Positions 36,242-45,169 are shown, numbered from the stretch's first letter. The stretch: DNA of 64,000 nucleotides from Sporolactobacillus pectinivorans (GCF_002802965.1 NZ_NXGA01000001.1:124001-188000), one strand, 5' to 3'. Translations and numbers: made by a program. The notes: generated by a model from the letters alone, not told the origin.

Positions 36242-37717
36242 TTAATCTGCAGCCTTGCTGCCTTCCGCATGAATTTTTTTCCCTTTGACAAAGAAAGTAA
36301 GCAGCAAGGTTAGCAGACAGAAGCAGACGGCCACAAAAAAAGTCGCGGTCATACCGTTCAAAGTTGCATTCACGGCTTTGGTCCCGTATTGTGCGGGGTC
36401 AAGCGACATCAGGCTCTTCTTGGGCATACCATGCTTGGTTACATTAGTCAGGACGCTAATAAGAATGGCAGTCCCGATTGAGCCGGCGACGGTGCGGATT
36501 GTGTTGTTAACCGCCGTGCCATGACTCATCAAGCTGTTAGGCAGCGCGTTCATGCCTGCTGTAGTCATCGGCATCATGACCATAGATATACCGAGAAAGC
36601 GGATCGCGTATGTAATGACGATGCTCGCAATGCTGGTATGGATGGTTAAGAACATGAATGGAACCGTTCCCGCAGTCAAGATGAATATACCTGTTATGGC
36701 CAGTTTCCGTGCGCCAATCCGGTCAAAGATAATCCCGGTAACAGGGCTCATCAGCCCCATCATAATCGCGCCGGGAAGAAGCATGAGTCCGGAATGAAAA
36801 GCACTTTCGCCGCGCACATTTTGAATATAAAGCGGAAGCACGAGCTCAGCGCCGATCATTGCCATCATGACAAAGCTGCTGATTGCGACGGACAAACTGA
36901 AAATCGGCGATTTAAATACTTTCAGTTCCAGCATCGGTTCTTTCATAGCAAGCTGCCGCCAGATAAACAGAGCAACAAAAATCACCCCAATAATCAACCA
37001 GGAAATGACCGTTACGCTCGCCCAGCCATCGTTTCCGACTTCGCTGAATCCGTAAAGCAATCCGCCGAATCCAGCCGTTGACAAGACAATCGAAAGAAAA
37101 TCAATGCTCGGATAAGTCAGAGGCACAACTTTTCTCATCGCTACAAAAGCGAGAATAATGACAATCACTGTAATCGGAATAATCATGTAAAAGAGGACGC
37201 GCCAGTTATAGCTGTCAACAATCCAGCCGGAAAGCGTCGGCCCTATGGCCGGTGCGAAGGCTATGACCAGCCCCGCAAGCCCCATGGCTATCCCTCTTTT
37301 TTCCTTAGGGAATATCAGCAGGAAAATCGTCTGCATCAGTGGCATCATAATGCCTGCCCCCGCGGCCTGGACAATGCGCCCGGTGAGCAGGAGGGGAAAA
37401 TTCGGAGCGATAGCAGCCATAACTGTGCCAATTAGAAAAATCACCATCGAGGCAATATATAACGTCTTCGAGCTGATTTTGTTTATCATCAGGGCAGTGA
37501 CCGGAATCATAATGCCGTTCATCAGCAAGAAAGCGGTGGTCAGCCACTGCCCGGTTGCCGCAGTAATATTAAAATCCTTCATAATGTCAGGAAGCGCGGT
37601 AGCAAGCAGTGTCTGATTCAATATGGTACAAAAAGCGCCAACCAGAAGCACAATAATCAGAAACGTCCGGTTATACGCTTTACCGTCGATATCAACGGGT
37701 TGCGTCGTTGCATTCAT
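36242..37717 (-). CDS. DHA2-family MFS multidrug efflux transporter (LmrB/EmrB-like)
   Basis: A 491-residue transporter with 14 predicted membrane helices. NQTLLATALPDIMKDF in helix 1, GRIVQAAGAGIMMPLMQTIF in helix 4 and motif C, GLVIAFAPAIGPTLSGWIVD, in helix 5 place it among drug:H+ antiporters of the EmrB/QacA/LmrB group. It likely exports hydrophobic drugs such as lincosamides. GAAGGAG precedes the ATG. It forms an operon with the DUF4811 gene downstream. No dedicated regulator is adjacent. Confidence 0.92.
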   Translation of the reverse strand: MNATTQPVDIDGKAYNRTFLIIVLLVGAFCTILNQTLLATALPDIMKDFNITAATGQWLTTAFLLMNGIMIPVTALMINKISSKTLYIASMVIFLIGTVMAAIAPNFPLLLTGRIVQAAGAGIMMPLMQTIFLLIFPKEKRGIAMGLAGLVIAFAPAIGPTLSGWIVDSYNWRVLFYMIIPITVIVIILAFVAMRKVVPLTYPSIDFLSIVLSTAGFGGLLYGFSEVGNDGWASVTVISWLIIGVIFVALFIWRQLAMKEPMLELKVFKSPIFSLSVAISSFVMMAMIGAELVLPLYIQNVRGESAFHSGLMLLPGAIMMGLMSPVTGIIFDRIGARKLAITGIFILTAGTVPFMFLTIHTSIASIVITYAIRFLGISMVMMPMTTAGMNALPNSLMSHGTAVNNTIRTVAGSIGTAILISVLTNVTKHGMPKKSLMSLDPAQYGTKAVNATLNGMTATFFVAVCFCLLTLLLTFFVKGKKIHAEGSKAAD

Positions 37718-38065
37718 TTACTAATCTCCTTCAAATAAAAATGATCTTACCTTTAAAAAACTGCCAATTGAAAAACCTTTTCACACTGGCAATGGTTCAT
37801 ACTAAACCCGTTTTATGAACACATTATGAACGAAAAAAAGTATCGGTTCTGCCACTTGTCTGCTTATTGTATCCAACCTGTATGATTTTAAAGAAGACCT
37901 AGCTCAGGATAAATCTTAGTAGTGGGTGCGGTGATTTCGATGTTGCGCACAAGACCATGCGCATTTTTTGTCGAAGATCTATTGACTTATTTGCCTTAGG
38001 CGAAGACCTTTCCCTGTTCGGCCACTACAATCCGCCAAAGTTTTATTCATTATTAGTCTAAGAAA
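37718..38065. other. Intergenic region with a possible terminator
   Basis: No gene is seen. TGCGC...GCGCA at 37944-37963 followed by TTTTTT could be a weak plus-strand terminator. The part next to 37718 is AT-rich and should hold the efflux operon promoter. Confidence 0.35.
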
Positions 38066-38980
38066 TCAGTACGCAGCCTCAATTTCCTTAATTCTGTGAT
38101 AAAGAAAGTCATTAACCGGGGTTTCGATTCCATGCTTCTTGCCCAGTGCAATAATCGTTCCCGCAAACAGTTCCACTTCCGTCTTCCGGTGCGCTTTTGT
38201 ATCCTGGCGCATTGATGGCATGCCATCCGGATTGAGCTTTGCGTTAATCTCCAGCCAATGATCGATTTCATCCTCAGTCAGCCGGACACCTTCTTTCTCC
38301 GCTACTTGCACAACTTCATGCATCGCAGCAATCATCGTGTCCCTTGGTTTTCCTGTCTTCTGCACCCCGCCGTAATTGGTTTCAAATACCGCAACAGACT
38401 GATTGACACCGGTATTGAGCATCAGTTTGCTCCACATATGATGCAGAATATCATCGGGAATGTCATAAGGAATCTCTGCAGCATCAAAAAGATGGGCTAG
38501 TGCTTTCACTTTTTCACTTTCCCTGTTGCCCGCCTCCCCGATGCTTAGCCAGCCCATATTTTCATAAGTCAGCCGATTATCTTGTTTGACGGCATCCATT
38601 CCCTGAGCGATGCAATAAAGTACTTTATCCGTTCCAAAAGCTTCTCCGATTTTCTTTTCACTGGAGATGCCATTAAGCAGAGAAATGATTATGGTGTGCT
38701 TACCCACCTGGTTTTTTGCACTTTCAATAGCACTCTCCAGGCCACCGTACTTTACTGAAAAAATGAGCAGATCTGCAGGTTCGCCAATCTGGTCTTTATC
38801 TGCATACTGAAAATCGCATTTTTCCCCATTGGCATAGACGCCCTCTGCCCGGTAGCGTTCAATACGCTTTTTATCGGCAACGATCTTCACGGACTCTTTA
38901 CCGATCCGATCTGTCAGGTGTTTGCCATACATGATGCCCAGCGCACCCAGGCCAATAATTGAAACAGTTTGTATTTCCAT
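38066..38980 (-). CDS. Ketopantoate reductase family protein
   Basis: A 304-residue NAD(P)-binding enzyme of the ApbA/PanE family. The Rossmann motif is IIGLGALGIMYG (8-19), a conserved Lys appears in FSVKYGG, and MWSKLMLNTGVNQSVA contains the catalytic Lys-Asn pair. PanE reduces 2-dehydropantoate to pantoate for coenzyme A; several paralogues of this family act on other 2-oxo acids, and no pan gene is near, so the exact substrate is open. AGGAGG precedes the ATG. Confidence 0.87.
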   Translation of the reverse strand: MEIQTVSIIGLGALGIMYGKHLTDRIGKESVKIVADKKRIERYRAEGVYANGEKCDFQYADKDQIGEPADLLIFSVKYGGLESAIESAKNQVGKHTIIISLLNGISSEKKIGEAFGTDKVLYCIAQGMDAVKQDNRLTYENMGWLSIGEAGNRESEKVKALAHLFDAAEIPYDIPDDILHHMWSKLMLNTGVNQSVAVFETNYGGVQKTGKPRDTMIAAMHEVVQVAEKEGVRLTEDEIDHWLEINAKLNPDGMPSMRQDTKAHRKTEVELFAGTIIALGKKHGIETPVNDFLYHRIKEIEAAY

Positions 38981-39170
38981 GATGTCCTCCTAAAGTTGGT
39001 CTGTTCGCTTCAGCCAGCCCCGTCGAACCGAGCCGAATCAGCTCTATCTATCATACATCCCCGTAGAACATTACGCAGCAATCATGTTTCGTTCATTTTT
39101 TTATGATTCTTTTTCTTTTTTTTAAAATACGGCTTATTTTTAAGTTAGAATAGAAAAACAAAACATTTTG

Positions 39171-39191
39171 TGTTATATATAATATATAACA
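39171..39191. promoter_or_regulatory. Perfect 21-bp palindrome, GntR operator
   Basis: Half-site TGTTATATAT, a central A, then its exact complement, 24 bp upstream of the GntR start. YtrA-subfamily GntR regulators bind such sites at their own operon promoter. Confidence 0.7.
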
Positions 39192-39215
39192 GTTAGAACA
39201 GAAGGATTTGATCAA

Positions 39216-39605
39216 ATGCTTCTATCGATCGATTTTGGATCAGATCAGCCGATTTACATGCAAATTCGTGATGGAATTGTCGCCGGCATCGCTTCAGGAC
39301 AGCTTCAGGACGGGGATCCGCTTCCATCTGTGCGGACACTTGGTTCAGATATCGGCGTCAATCTGCACACAGTCAACAAATCTTACAGATTGCTTCAGAG
39401 CGAAGGATTCATTGAAATCCAGCGCAGTCGGGGAACCTTCGTCAAGGCAGGAGATGCAGCAAAAAATGCGGCAAATTTTCTCCAGGAATCCGGGAACCTG
39501 ATGCACGCCTTTGTATCGGAAGCTATCACAAGAAATGTCGATCGTGCGGTGATCCATCGGATGATCGACCATATTTATGATGAACTGGAGGGGAAGAAAT
39601 CATGA
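39216..39605 (+). CDS. GntR-family regulator (YtrA subfamily)
   Basis: A 129-residue regulator. The winged helix IYMQIRDGIVAGIASGQLQDGDPLPSVRTLGSDIGVNLHTVNKSYRLL with QRSRGTFV is a standard GntR DNA-binding domain, and the short helical tail marks the YtrA/YhcF subfamily that controls ABC-transporter operons. It is first in the operon 39216-42587 and overlaps the next gene by ATGA. A 21-bp palindrome lies in its promoter, so autorepression is expected. Confidence 0.92.
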   Translation: MLLSIDFGSDQPIYMQIRDGIVAGIASGQLQDGDPLPSVRTLGSDIGVNLHTVNKSYRLLQSEGFIEIQRSRGTFVKAGDAAKNAANFLQESGNLMHAFVSEAITRNVDRAVIHRMIDHIYDELEGKKS

Positions 39606-40663
39606 GCACAAGCGCCATCGCTCCTCTAATCACCTACGTCATGATGGCTGGCCTTTTCATTGCACAGCCTTGGTTTTCAAGAAGAAATATTGTGTTTGGC
39701 GTTGTATTTGCCGATGACAATATCTGGCGTTCCGACCATGCCAAAAAGATCCGTCGCCGTTATATTATAGAAACCTCGGTCGTTGCTTTTATTCTCATGG
39801 CCAGCCTGATTTTATTAAATGTGAACGATAAAGCCGTTCAAACGCTGGCTTTTAATACGTCGATCATTATCCTGATCATCGCTGAATGTTTGATTTTCAT
39901 CGCTGCCAATCGCCGAACACAAGCGTTCAAACGAACCATGCGGCCGGATCCGAGCCTGACACCAAACAGCATCATTATTGAAACGAAAAAAAGCGACCGG
40001 GAAACGCTATTGCCGATTCGCTGGTTACTACTGCTTGTTTTGCTTTTTGTAGCGACAGTTGCTGTTGCCTATTTCGGTTATCCGTATATGCCAGCCAGCA
40101 TTCCCACACATTTTGGCTTGAGCGGTCCTGATCAGTGGGGACGGAAATCATGGCAGGTCGTGCTGTCACCTGCTCTACTTCAAGCCGTACTGATTTTCGT
40201 AATTTTTTTCATTCGCCGGGCACCGGCCTCGGTCAGGGGAAATCCTAACGCGGCCCCGGATTATGAGCGTTTTAGAAAATTAATGGGGGTTCTGATGATC
40301 ACCTTTGGCCTGATTACGGAATTGATTTTCTTAATGACCGATATCAGTCTCATTATCCCCGTCCCCTCTGTCTGGTTTCTGGCCGCGTCCATCGCCGGAA
40401 TCATAATGGAAATTATTACGGTTCTTACAATGATTTTTCTCTACATGCACTTAGCACGAGCCAAACACGTAGCGGGACCGATTCTTGATGATGATGCCCG
40501 ATGGATCTGGGGTATGCTCTATTTCAACCCTTCCGATCCGTCTATCTTTGTAGAAAAGAGGGTTGGAATCGGCTATACGATCAACATGGCAAGGCCAAGT
40601 GCTTGGATTGTGATGATCGGAATCATCGTCATCATCATTGTCCTTTCAACGCATCAAAGGTAG
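39602..40663 (+). CDS. DUF1648/DUF5808 membrane protein
   Basis: A 353-residue membrane protein with about eight predicted helices. The MPASIPTHFGLSGPDQWG segment near 160-180 is the DUF1648 signature, and WIWGMLYFNPSDPSIFVEKR with RVGIGYTINMARPSAW near the C-terminus is DUF5808. Such proteins follow YhcF-type GntR genes in Bacilli and may sense envelope stress; the function is unproven. It overlaps the GntR gene by 4 bp and is followed by the ABC genes. Confidence 0.87.
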   Translation: MSTSAIAPLITYVMMAGLFIAQPWFSRRNIVFGVVFADDNIWRSDHAKKIRRRYIIETSVVAFILMASLILLNVNDKAVQTLAFNTSIIILIIAECLIFIAANRRTQAFKRTMRPDPSLTPNSIIIETKKSDRETLLPIRWLLLLVLLFVATVAVAYFGYPYMPASIPTHFGLSGPDQWGRKSWQVVLSPALLQAVLIFVIFFIRRAPASVRGNPNAAPDYERFRKLMGVLMITFGLITELIFLMTDISLIIPVPSVWFLAASIAGIIMEIITVLTMIFLYMHLARAKHVAGPILDDDARWIWGMLYFNPSDPSIFVEKRVGIGYTINMARPSAWIVMIGIIVIIIVLSTHQR

Positions 40664-40708
40664 ATATCATTTATTCGCAGTACCAAAATTCGAAGTGAGG
40701 TGCACGTC

Positions 40709-40909
40709 ATGACTCAGATTTCAAATTTGTTGCCTCTTCTGATCCCGATCATCGTCCTGGAGCTTATCCTAATTATTGCTGCATTAATTCACATCTTCCG
40801 TCATAAAACGTACCGGTTTGGCAACCGGCTGCTCTGGGTAATCATCGTCCTCTGTTTCCAACTGATCGGGCCTATCGTCTATTTTATTTTCGGCAGGGGT
40901 GACGACTGA
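40709..40909 (+). CDS. Small PLDc_N domain membrane protein (YxlE-like)
   Basis: A 66-residue protein with two transmembrane helices (LLIPIIVLELILIIAALI and LLWVIIVLCFQLIGPIVYFIFG). The GPIVYFIFGR ending is the PLDc_N signature found in YxlE, a small protein encoded before the YxlF/YxlG ABC transporter in B. subtilis; the same order occurs here. ATG 40709 follows GTGAGGTG. Its stop overlaps the next start (TGATGG). Confidence 0.82.
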   Translation: MTQISNLLPLLIPIIVLELILIIAALIHIFRHKTYRFGNRLLWVIIVLCFQLIGPIVYFIFGRGDD

Positions 40910-41826
40910 TGGATATTTTGCGGACAGAGCATCTCAGAAAAGATTTTGGCCGGCAGCATGTACTGACTGATTTAAACTTTTCTGTTGCCGAGCATTCTAT
41001 CTTTGGTCTGATCGGGAAAAACGGATCAGGAAAAACAACTACCATGAAAGCGATTCTCGGTTTGATCAAACCGACCGGTGGATCCATTTACGTCTGCGGA
41101 GAAAAAGTCGCTTACGGAGATACCCCAACGAATAAACATATCGGCTATCTTCCGGACGTGCCCGAATTTTACAGCTACATGACAGCCAGAGAGTATTTGA
41201 AACTGTGTGGGGAGATTACAGGTATGCGTCGGTCAGAAATTCAAAAAAAGACAAACGAACTGCTTCCGCTTTGTGGTCTTGACGGGGTCAATCGGAAAAT
41301 TCATTCTTTTTCCAGAGGGATGAAGCAGCGGCTGGGGATCGCACAGGCATTGCTGAATGAACCGGACCTTTTGATCTGCGATGAAGTGACTTCCGCGCTT
41401 GACCCCGTCGGCAGGAAAGAAATTCTCGATCTTCTCTCCGCCGCCGGGAAGCGGGCAACCGTGATTTTCTCCACGCACATTCTGTCGGATGTGGAAAGGA
41501 TCTGCGATCAGATTGGCGTGCTGAACAACGGACAGCTCGTGCTGCAGGGACCATTGGCTGAAATTAAGCAGAATTACCGTCAGGAAGCACTGCAGATTGA
41601 AACGATGACTCAGGATCAGGCTTCACTGCTTGTCTCTCGCCTAGAATCTATCCCACATATTGGAAATGCAGAGAGGTCCGGGCAGACAGTCACAGTAAAA
41701 CTGAGCCAGTATGAAGAAAACAGTTTGAAAATTATCCAGCTTCTTGCCAGCGAGGGTATTCCGATTATGAAGTATGAACGGCTTGAGCCGACGCTGGAAA
41801 ATGTTTTTCTGGATGTGATCAAATGA
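40909..41826 (+). CDS. ABC transporter ATP-binding protein (YxlF-like)
   Basis: A 305-residue ATPase. The Walker A motif is GKNGSGKTTT (residues 37-46), the signature is SFSRGMKQRLGIAQ, Walker B ends LLICDEVTSALDP (Val replaces the usual Pro), and the switch His is in STHILSD. A C-terminal domain of about 80 residues follows. It pairs with the permease at 41823, overlapping by ATGA. The probable role is export or envelope defence, judging from YxlF. Confidence 0.93.
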   Translation: MDILRTEHLRKDFGRQHVLTDLNFSVAEHSIFGLIGKNGSGKTTTMKAILGLIKPTGGSIYVCGEKVAYGDTPTNKHIGYLPDVPEFYSYMTAREYLKLCGEITGMRRSEIQKKTNELLPLCGLDGVNRKIHSFSRGMKQRLGIAQALLNEPDLLICDEVTSALDPVGRKEILDLLSAAGKRATVIFSTHILSDVERICDQIGVLNNGQLVLQGPLAEIKQNYRQEALQIETMTQDQASLLVSRLESIPHIGNAERSGQTVTVKLSQYEENSLKIIQLLASEGIPIMKYERLEPTLENVFLDVIK

Positions 41827-42587
41827 GCGGATTCACTGCATTCTTCAAAAAAGAAATGATCGAATATGTTCGCGGTTACAAAGCACTGATTCTCTTCTGC
41901 ATCTTTGTTATTTTCGGCATGATGAGCCCTCTTTTGGCCAAGATGATGCCGGATATTCTCGCCCATACTGCGGTTAACGGAATAACGTTGACCATTCCAA
42001 AACCAACGTTTACTGATTCCTTCAGTCAGTTTTTTAAAAATTTTTCGCAGATGGGCATGGTTGTGCTGCTGCTCGTATTTGGCGGCTTGCTTTCACAGGA
42101 TCTGTCCAGAGGCACTCTGATTATCCTGCTGTCCAAGGGCCTATCCCGCCATGCCGTCATTCTGGCCAAATATGCCGCGGCCCTGGTCTTGTGGACGGTA
42201 AGTTACGTTCTTGCTGCATTGATCCAGTGGGGCTATACAGTGTATCTGTTTAATCGACTGTCCGCTCCGCATTTGTTTTTCTCACTCTTTTGTCTTTGGT
42301 TGTTTGGCGCTTTTCTTCTCGCGGTTCTTTTGATGTCCAGTTCGATCGTCGGCGGGGCATACGGCGGGCTGATCCTCACTGCTGCCGGACTGGGAGTGCT
42401 TATTCTCTGCCAGCTCATCCCAAATATGGACCGGTTCAGTCCGCTCACGCTTGCATTAGGTAATGCCGGCTTCATGACTGGGGCCGCAAACTTTGACCAT
42501 GCCGAAACATCGGTCTGGATTGCGATTGCCCTGATCCTTCTATCGCTTGTCGTCACCTTGACCGTTTTTAAGAAGAAAAGTTTATGA
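41823..42587 (+). CDS. ABC-2 type transporter permease (YxlG-like)
   Basis: A 254-residue membrane protein with six predicted helices, typical of ABC-2 permeases: an N-terminal FFKKEMIEYVRGYKALIL helix, then QDLSRGTLIILLSKGLSRHAVILAKY, the conserved cytosolic coupling loop. It is the partner of the preceding ATPase and the last gene of the GntR-led operon. The substrate is unknown. Confidence 0.9.
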   Translation: MSGFTAFFKKEMIEYVRGYKALILFCIFVIFGMMSPLLAKMMPDILAHTAVNGITLTIPKPTFTDSFSQFFKNFSQMGMVVLLLVFGGLLSQDLSRGTLIILLSKGLSRHAVILAKYAAALVLWTVSYVLAALIQWGYTVYLFNRLSAPHLFFSLFCLWLFGAFLLAVLLMSSSIVGGAYGGLILTAAGLGVLILCQLIPNMDRFSPLTLALGNAGFMTGAANFDHAETSVWIAIALILLSLVVTLTVFKKKSL

Positions 42588-42684
42588 GCCTGTTTCCGGA
42601 CTAACCATCCGCTTACCGTTGGAGATTAACAATGCATGATTGCACGGGCTTTCAAAATGTGATATTTTAGGAATATCGATTTTT

Positions 42685-42740
42685 ACAGGCGATGACGTTC
42701 GCCATTAAATGCTGCTTTGATTCAGTTGATAACGTCTGCT
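42685..42740 (+). ncRNA. Fluoride riboswitch (crcB motif)
   Basis: ACAGGCGATGACGTTCGCCA, then ATTAAATGCTGC and GATAACGTCTGCT reproduce the crcB-motif aptamer: a short stem with loop pairing for the pseudoknot. It lies 66 bp upstream of two crcB genes. Fluoride binding should favour expression by blocking the terminator at 42731. Confidence 0.9.
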
Positions 42741-42786
42741 CTGGGACCTTTTGTAAAGGTTTTTTAGGGCAGGCGTTTTAATTTTA
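42731..42786 (+). terminator. Fluoride-riboswitch expression-platform terminator
   Basis: AACGTCTGCTCT (42731-42742) pairs with AGGGCAGGCGTT (42766-42777) over 12 bp including G-U pairs, then TTTAATTTT. The 5' arm lies inside the aptamer, so aptamer and terminator exclude each other. A small inner hairpin (ACCTTT/AAAGGT) also ends in T6. Confidence 0.8.
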
Positions 42787-42805
42787 ATTAAGGGGGAAAC
42801 TTATT

Positions 42806-43201
42806 TTGTATTATGTCCTGCTGATCCTGTTCGGCGTCCTGGGTGCCCTGGCAAGATATGCTTTGGAATCGCTGATCCATACGTCGTCTTTTCCACTTGC
42901 CACACTCATCATTAACATTGTTGGCTGTTTCCTGCTTGCCTTCGTGATTCAGTTTCTCATCTGGCTTCCCTGGTTGTCATCCAGAATGGTCTCAGCGATC
43001 GGGACCGGCTTTGTCGGTTCTTTTACGACTTTTTCAACATTTGCCCTAGAATCTTCCCAGCTGATCCAAAAAAATCTTCCCATTGCAATCGGTTATATTC
43101 TAGCCAGTCTGATTGGTGGATTATTGGCCTGCCTTTTAGGCTACTGGACAAGCAAAACCCTTTTAATCCACAAAAGAAGGTGGCTGCGAAATGCTGATTA
43201 A
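42806..43201 (+). CDS. crcB: Fluoride channel CrcB/Fluc, subunit 1
   Basis: A 131-residue membrane protein with four helices. GVLGALARYALE, LATLIINIVGCFLLAF and GFVGSFTTFSTFALE carry the conserved Arg, the pore Asn and the fluoride-coordinating F-x-x-T-F-S-T-F track of Fluc channels. These dimeric channels let F- leave the cell. The start is TTG with AGGGGG upstream. It is under the fluoride riboswitch and overlaps the second crcB by 11 bp. Confidence 0.95.
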   Translation: MYYVLLILFGVLGALARYALESLIHTSSFPLATLIINIVGCFLLAFVIQFLIWLPWLSSRMVSAIGTGFVGSFTTFSTFALESSQLIQKNLPIAIGYILASLIGGLLACLLGYWTSKTLLIHKRRWLRNAD

Positions 43202-43550
43202 CTGTTTGATGGTATCCATCGGTGCCGTATTTGGTGTGCTTGGCCGAATATTTGTGACCCGCTGGATAAGTAGAAAATGGGCACACGATTTTCCAATGGG
43301 AACGTTTTTGATCAATATCGGAGGTTGTTTTGCTCTTGGAATTGTGTCTGCTCTTCATTTTGGCACATGGCTCTCGCTCCTTCTAATGACCGGTTTTTTA
43401 GGGACTTTTACAACGTTCTCAACATTTAACGTGGAAAATATTGAATTGATGCGGCGTGGAAAATATACGACATTGATCAGCTATGCTGGTGGTTCTTACC
43501 TCTTTGGTATTCTGGCAGTATTCGCGGGACTCATTTTAGGCAGCATGTGA
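43191..43550 (+). CDS. crcB: Fluoride channel CrcB/Fluc, subunit 2
   Basis: A 119-residue paralogue of the preceding gene with four helices. GAVFGVLGRIFVTRW, MGTFLINIGGCFALG and GFLGTFTTFSTFNVE show the same pore motifs. In Bacilli two crcB genes in tandem usually encode an obligate heterodimer, so both are probably needed for one channel. It overlaps the first gene, which suggests coupled translation. Confidence 0.95.
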   Translation: MLINCLMVSIGAVFGVLGRIFVTRWISRKWAHDFPMGTFLINIGGCFALGIVSALHFGTWLSLLLMTGFLGTFTTFSTFNVENIELMRRGKYTTLISYAGGSYLFGILAVFAGLILGSM

Positions 43551-43603
43551 TCAGCGAATTGGATAAAAAGTTAATTATGACCGGAAGTGACCTATGTAGC
43601 AAG

Positions 43604-43778
43604 CCAGTGGCAAATGCGTTATAACCAAAGACTTGGTCCACGCTTTGTACACGTTTTGTTTCCTTTGCGTCAAAAGGGATCATCCCAATGGTCTTACGCC
43701 TGGATTCCGGTTGTGGCACCTATTATTGCCAGCGTATTAGCTGTCTTGCTCTATAAAACTGTTTTCTTTGACATTTAA
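43604..43778 (+). pseudogene. C-terminal remnant of a glycerol uptake facilitator (GlpF)
   Basis: The frame YNQRLGPRFVHVLFPL, then KGSSQWSYAWIPVVAPIIAS and VLAVLLY matches the end of aquaglyceroporins (normally NPARDLGPR...YAWVPVVGP...). The first five helices and the upstream half are absent, and the second NPA motif is reduced to NQ. It is a fragment without a proper start, directly downstream of crcB. Confidence 0.75.
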
Positions 43779-43933
43779 TGATCTATTTGGAGTCCTTCTA
43801 TTGAAAATCTTTGCGAATAAGAACAAGCGGAGCTGGTTATCCCCTTCCTGAGCATCTGGCTGAATCTTTTTTCATACGGAAGAACGGCCTTGTGATAAGA
43901 ACATGAAAAATATGGAGATGGCTCAATAAATAA

Positions 43934-43984
43934 ATTGAAGCCCTTCAAATCCCAATTTTTGAGTTGGTTTGAAGGGCTTCTAAT
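43934..43984. repeat. Long inverted repeat between gene remnants
   Basis: GAAGCCCTTCAAA and TTTGAAGGGCTTC pair perfectly around an 18-nt loop, extended by ATT/AAT. It may be a terminator or the end of a lost mobile element, as it separates the GlpF and EamA-like fragments. Confidence 0.5.
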
Positions 43985-43991
43985 TTGATTA

Positions 43992-44120
43992 TCCATAGCG
44001 ACAGCCGGCATGATGATTGTCTTTGAAACGATTTTTGGCCTCGTTTATGTTTTACTCTATGAATCCGCTCGTCCGACTGCGTTAGAATGGCTGAAGGTGT
44101 TATTTTTGGGCATCCGAAAA
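43992..44120 (+). pseudogene. Possible fragment of an EamA-type transporter
   Basis: The frame ATAGMMIVFETIFGLVYVLL, then YESARPTALEWLKVLFLGI recalls the ninth and tenth helices of DMT/EamA transporters (LE.IFG..Y....E.P...EW.G). No start or remaining helices are present. This is only a weak resemblance. Confidence 0.3.
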
Positions 44121-44202
44121 ACACAGACCGCTCACAGCTTTCAGAAACCAGCAAGAAAGCGTCAAGGAGCAACGGCTGATAAAGTTATTTTGCGATGCCT
44201 TC

Positions 44203-45093
44203 TTAATATTCTTTTTCCTGCCAGCCTTTCGCCTGTTCCAGAACAAGGTTCATGAATGCCCGGACAGAAGGGGACAGCCATTTATTCTTATGATAAACCA
44301 TCTGCGTGACGACCTGATCTTCATCGGTGGTTATGCAAACGAGTTTATTCTCCCCCCATTCCGCTCTGACCGCAACAAGCGGCAAAAATGAGAACCCCAA
44401 CCCGCACATGATACACTGTTTGATCGCTTCAATGCTCCAAAATTCGAGCGTGTTTCCGGGCACGTATCCGCTGCTATGAAGCAGTTTGTCGAACAGCGCC
44501 CGGTAAGCACACCCCTGTTCCGTATAAAGAATTGTTCCCCCTGCAGAAAGCAGATCGTTTTTTGATGTGGTATGAGCATTTTCAGGAAAAACGAGCACCA
44601 TTCTCTCCGTTATTAATGGCTCCGCCCGGAGATCATCTTCAGTAAGCATTCTGTCCATCAGAAAAGCGAGATCCGTTTCACCCTGCTTAAGTTCTTTAAA
44701 TAAATCACTGCTTATTAAAGGCTTCAGGATAATCCGGACTTTAGGATATTGCTTTTTAAATGCCTTAATAATCGGAGGGAGACGATAGGTCGTCAATGAT
44801 TCGGACGCACCAATAACAATCTCACCTGCCATTTTTTCTTCATCCGACGGCAGTTGGAGCGCTTTGTCCATCAGTGCAACGATTTCGTTTGCATAGGGCA
44901 GTAGATGTTTCCCGGTTTCGGTCAGGATCATCCTTTTCCCTAAACGATTAAACAGAGGCTGTCCCAATTCCTGCTCAATCGCCCGAACATGTCCAGTCAC
45001 GGTGGGCTGAGCATAGCCCAGATGCTCCGCTGCCTTCATGAACCCACCGACATCCACAATCGTTTTAAAGGTTTTCAGATGGCGTATGTCCAA
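44203..45093 (-). CDS. LysR-family transcriptional regulator
   Basis: A 296-residue regulator. The N-terminal helix-turn-helix MDIRHLKTFKTIVDVGGFMKAAEHLGYAQPTVTGHVRAIEQELG is a textbook LysR domain, followed by a periplasmic-binding-protein-like effector domain. TTG 45093 is chosen, seven bases after AAGGGAGAG; another TTG at 45114 lies upstream of that site. It diverges from the EamA gene, and a T-N11-A palindrome lies between them. Its co-inducer is unknown. Confidence 0.92.
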   Translation of the reverse strand: MDIRHLKTFKTIVDVGGFMKAAEHLGYAQPTVTGHVRAIEQELGQPLFNRLGKRMILTETGKHLLPYANEIVALMDKALQLPSDEEKMAGEIVIGASESLTTYRLPPIIKAFKKQYPKVRIILKPLISSDLFKELKQGETDLAFLMDRMLTEDDLRAEPLITERMVLVFPENAHTTSKNDLLSAGGTILYTEQGCAYRALFDKLLHSSGYVPGNTLEFWSIEAIKQCIMCGLGFSFLPLVAVRAEWGENKLVCITTDEDQVVTQMVYHKNKWLSPSVRAFMNLVLEQAKGWQEKEY

Positions 45094-45113
45094 AGGAATC
45101 TCTCCCTTTTGCA

Positions 45114-45138
45114 ATTGATATTTCTATTAAACATCAAT
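45114..45138. promoter_or_regulatory. LysR-type operator (T-N11-A dyad)
   Basis: ATTGAT at 45114-45119 and ATCAAT at 45133-45138 form a dyad with the T-N11-A core typical of LysR sites, directly upstream of the LysR start. Confidence 0.5.
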
Positions 45139-45169
45139 TTTTACGATGAATCAATTCACAAACATCTAT

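Noticed and set aside
43775..44011. Minus-strand ORF of 78 codons between the GlpF fragment and the LysR gene
   Set aside because: No ribosome binding site, no recognisable motif, and it spans the long inverted repeat.
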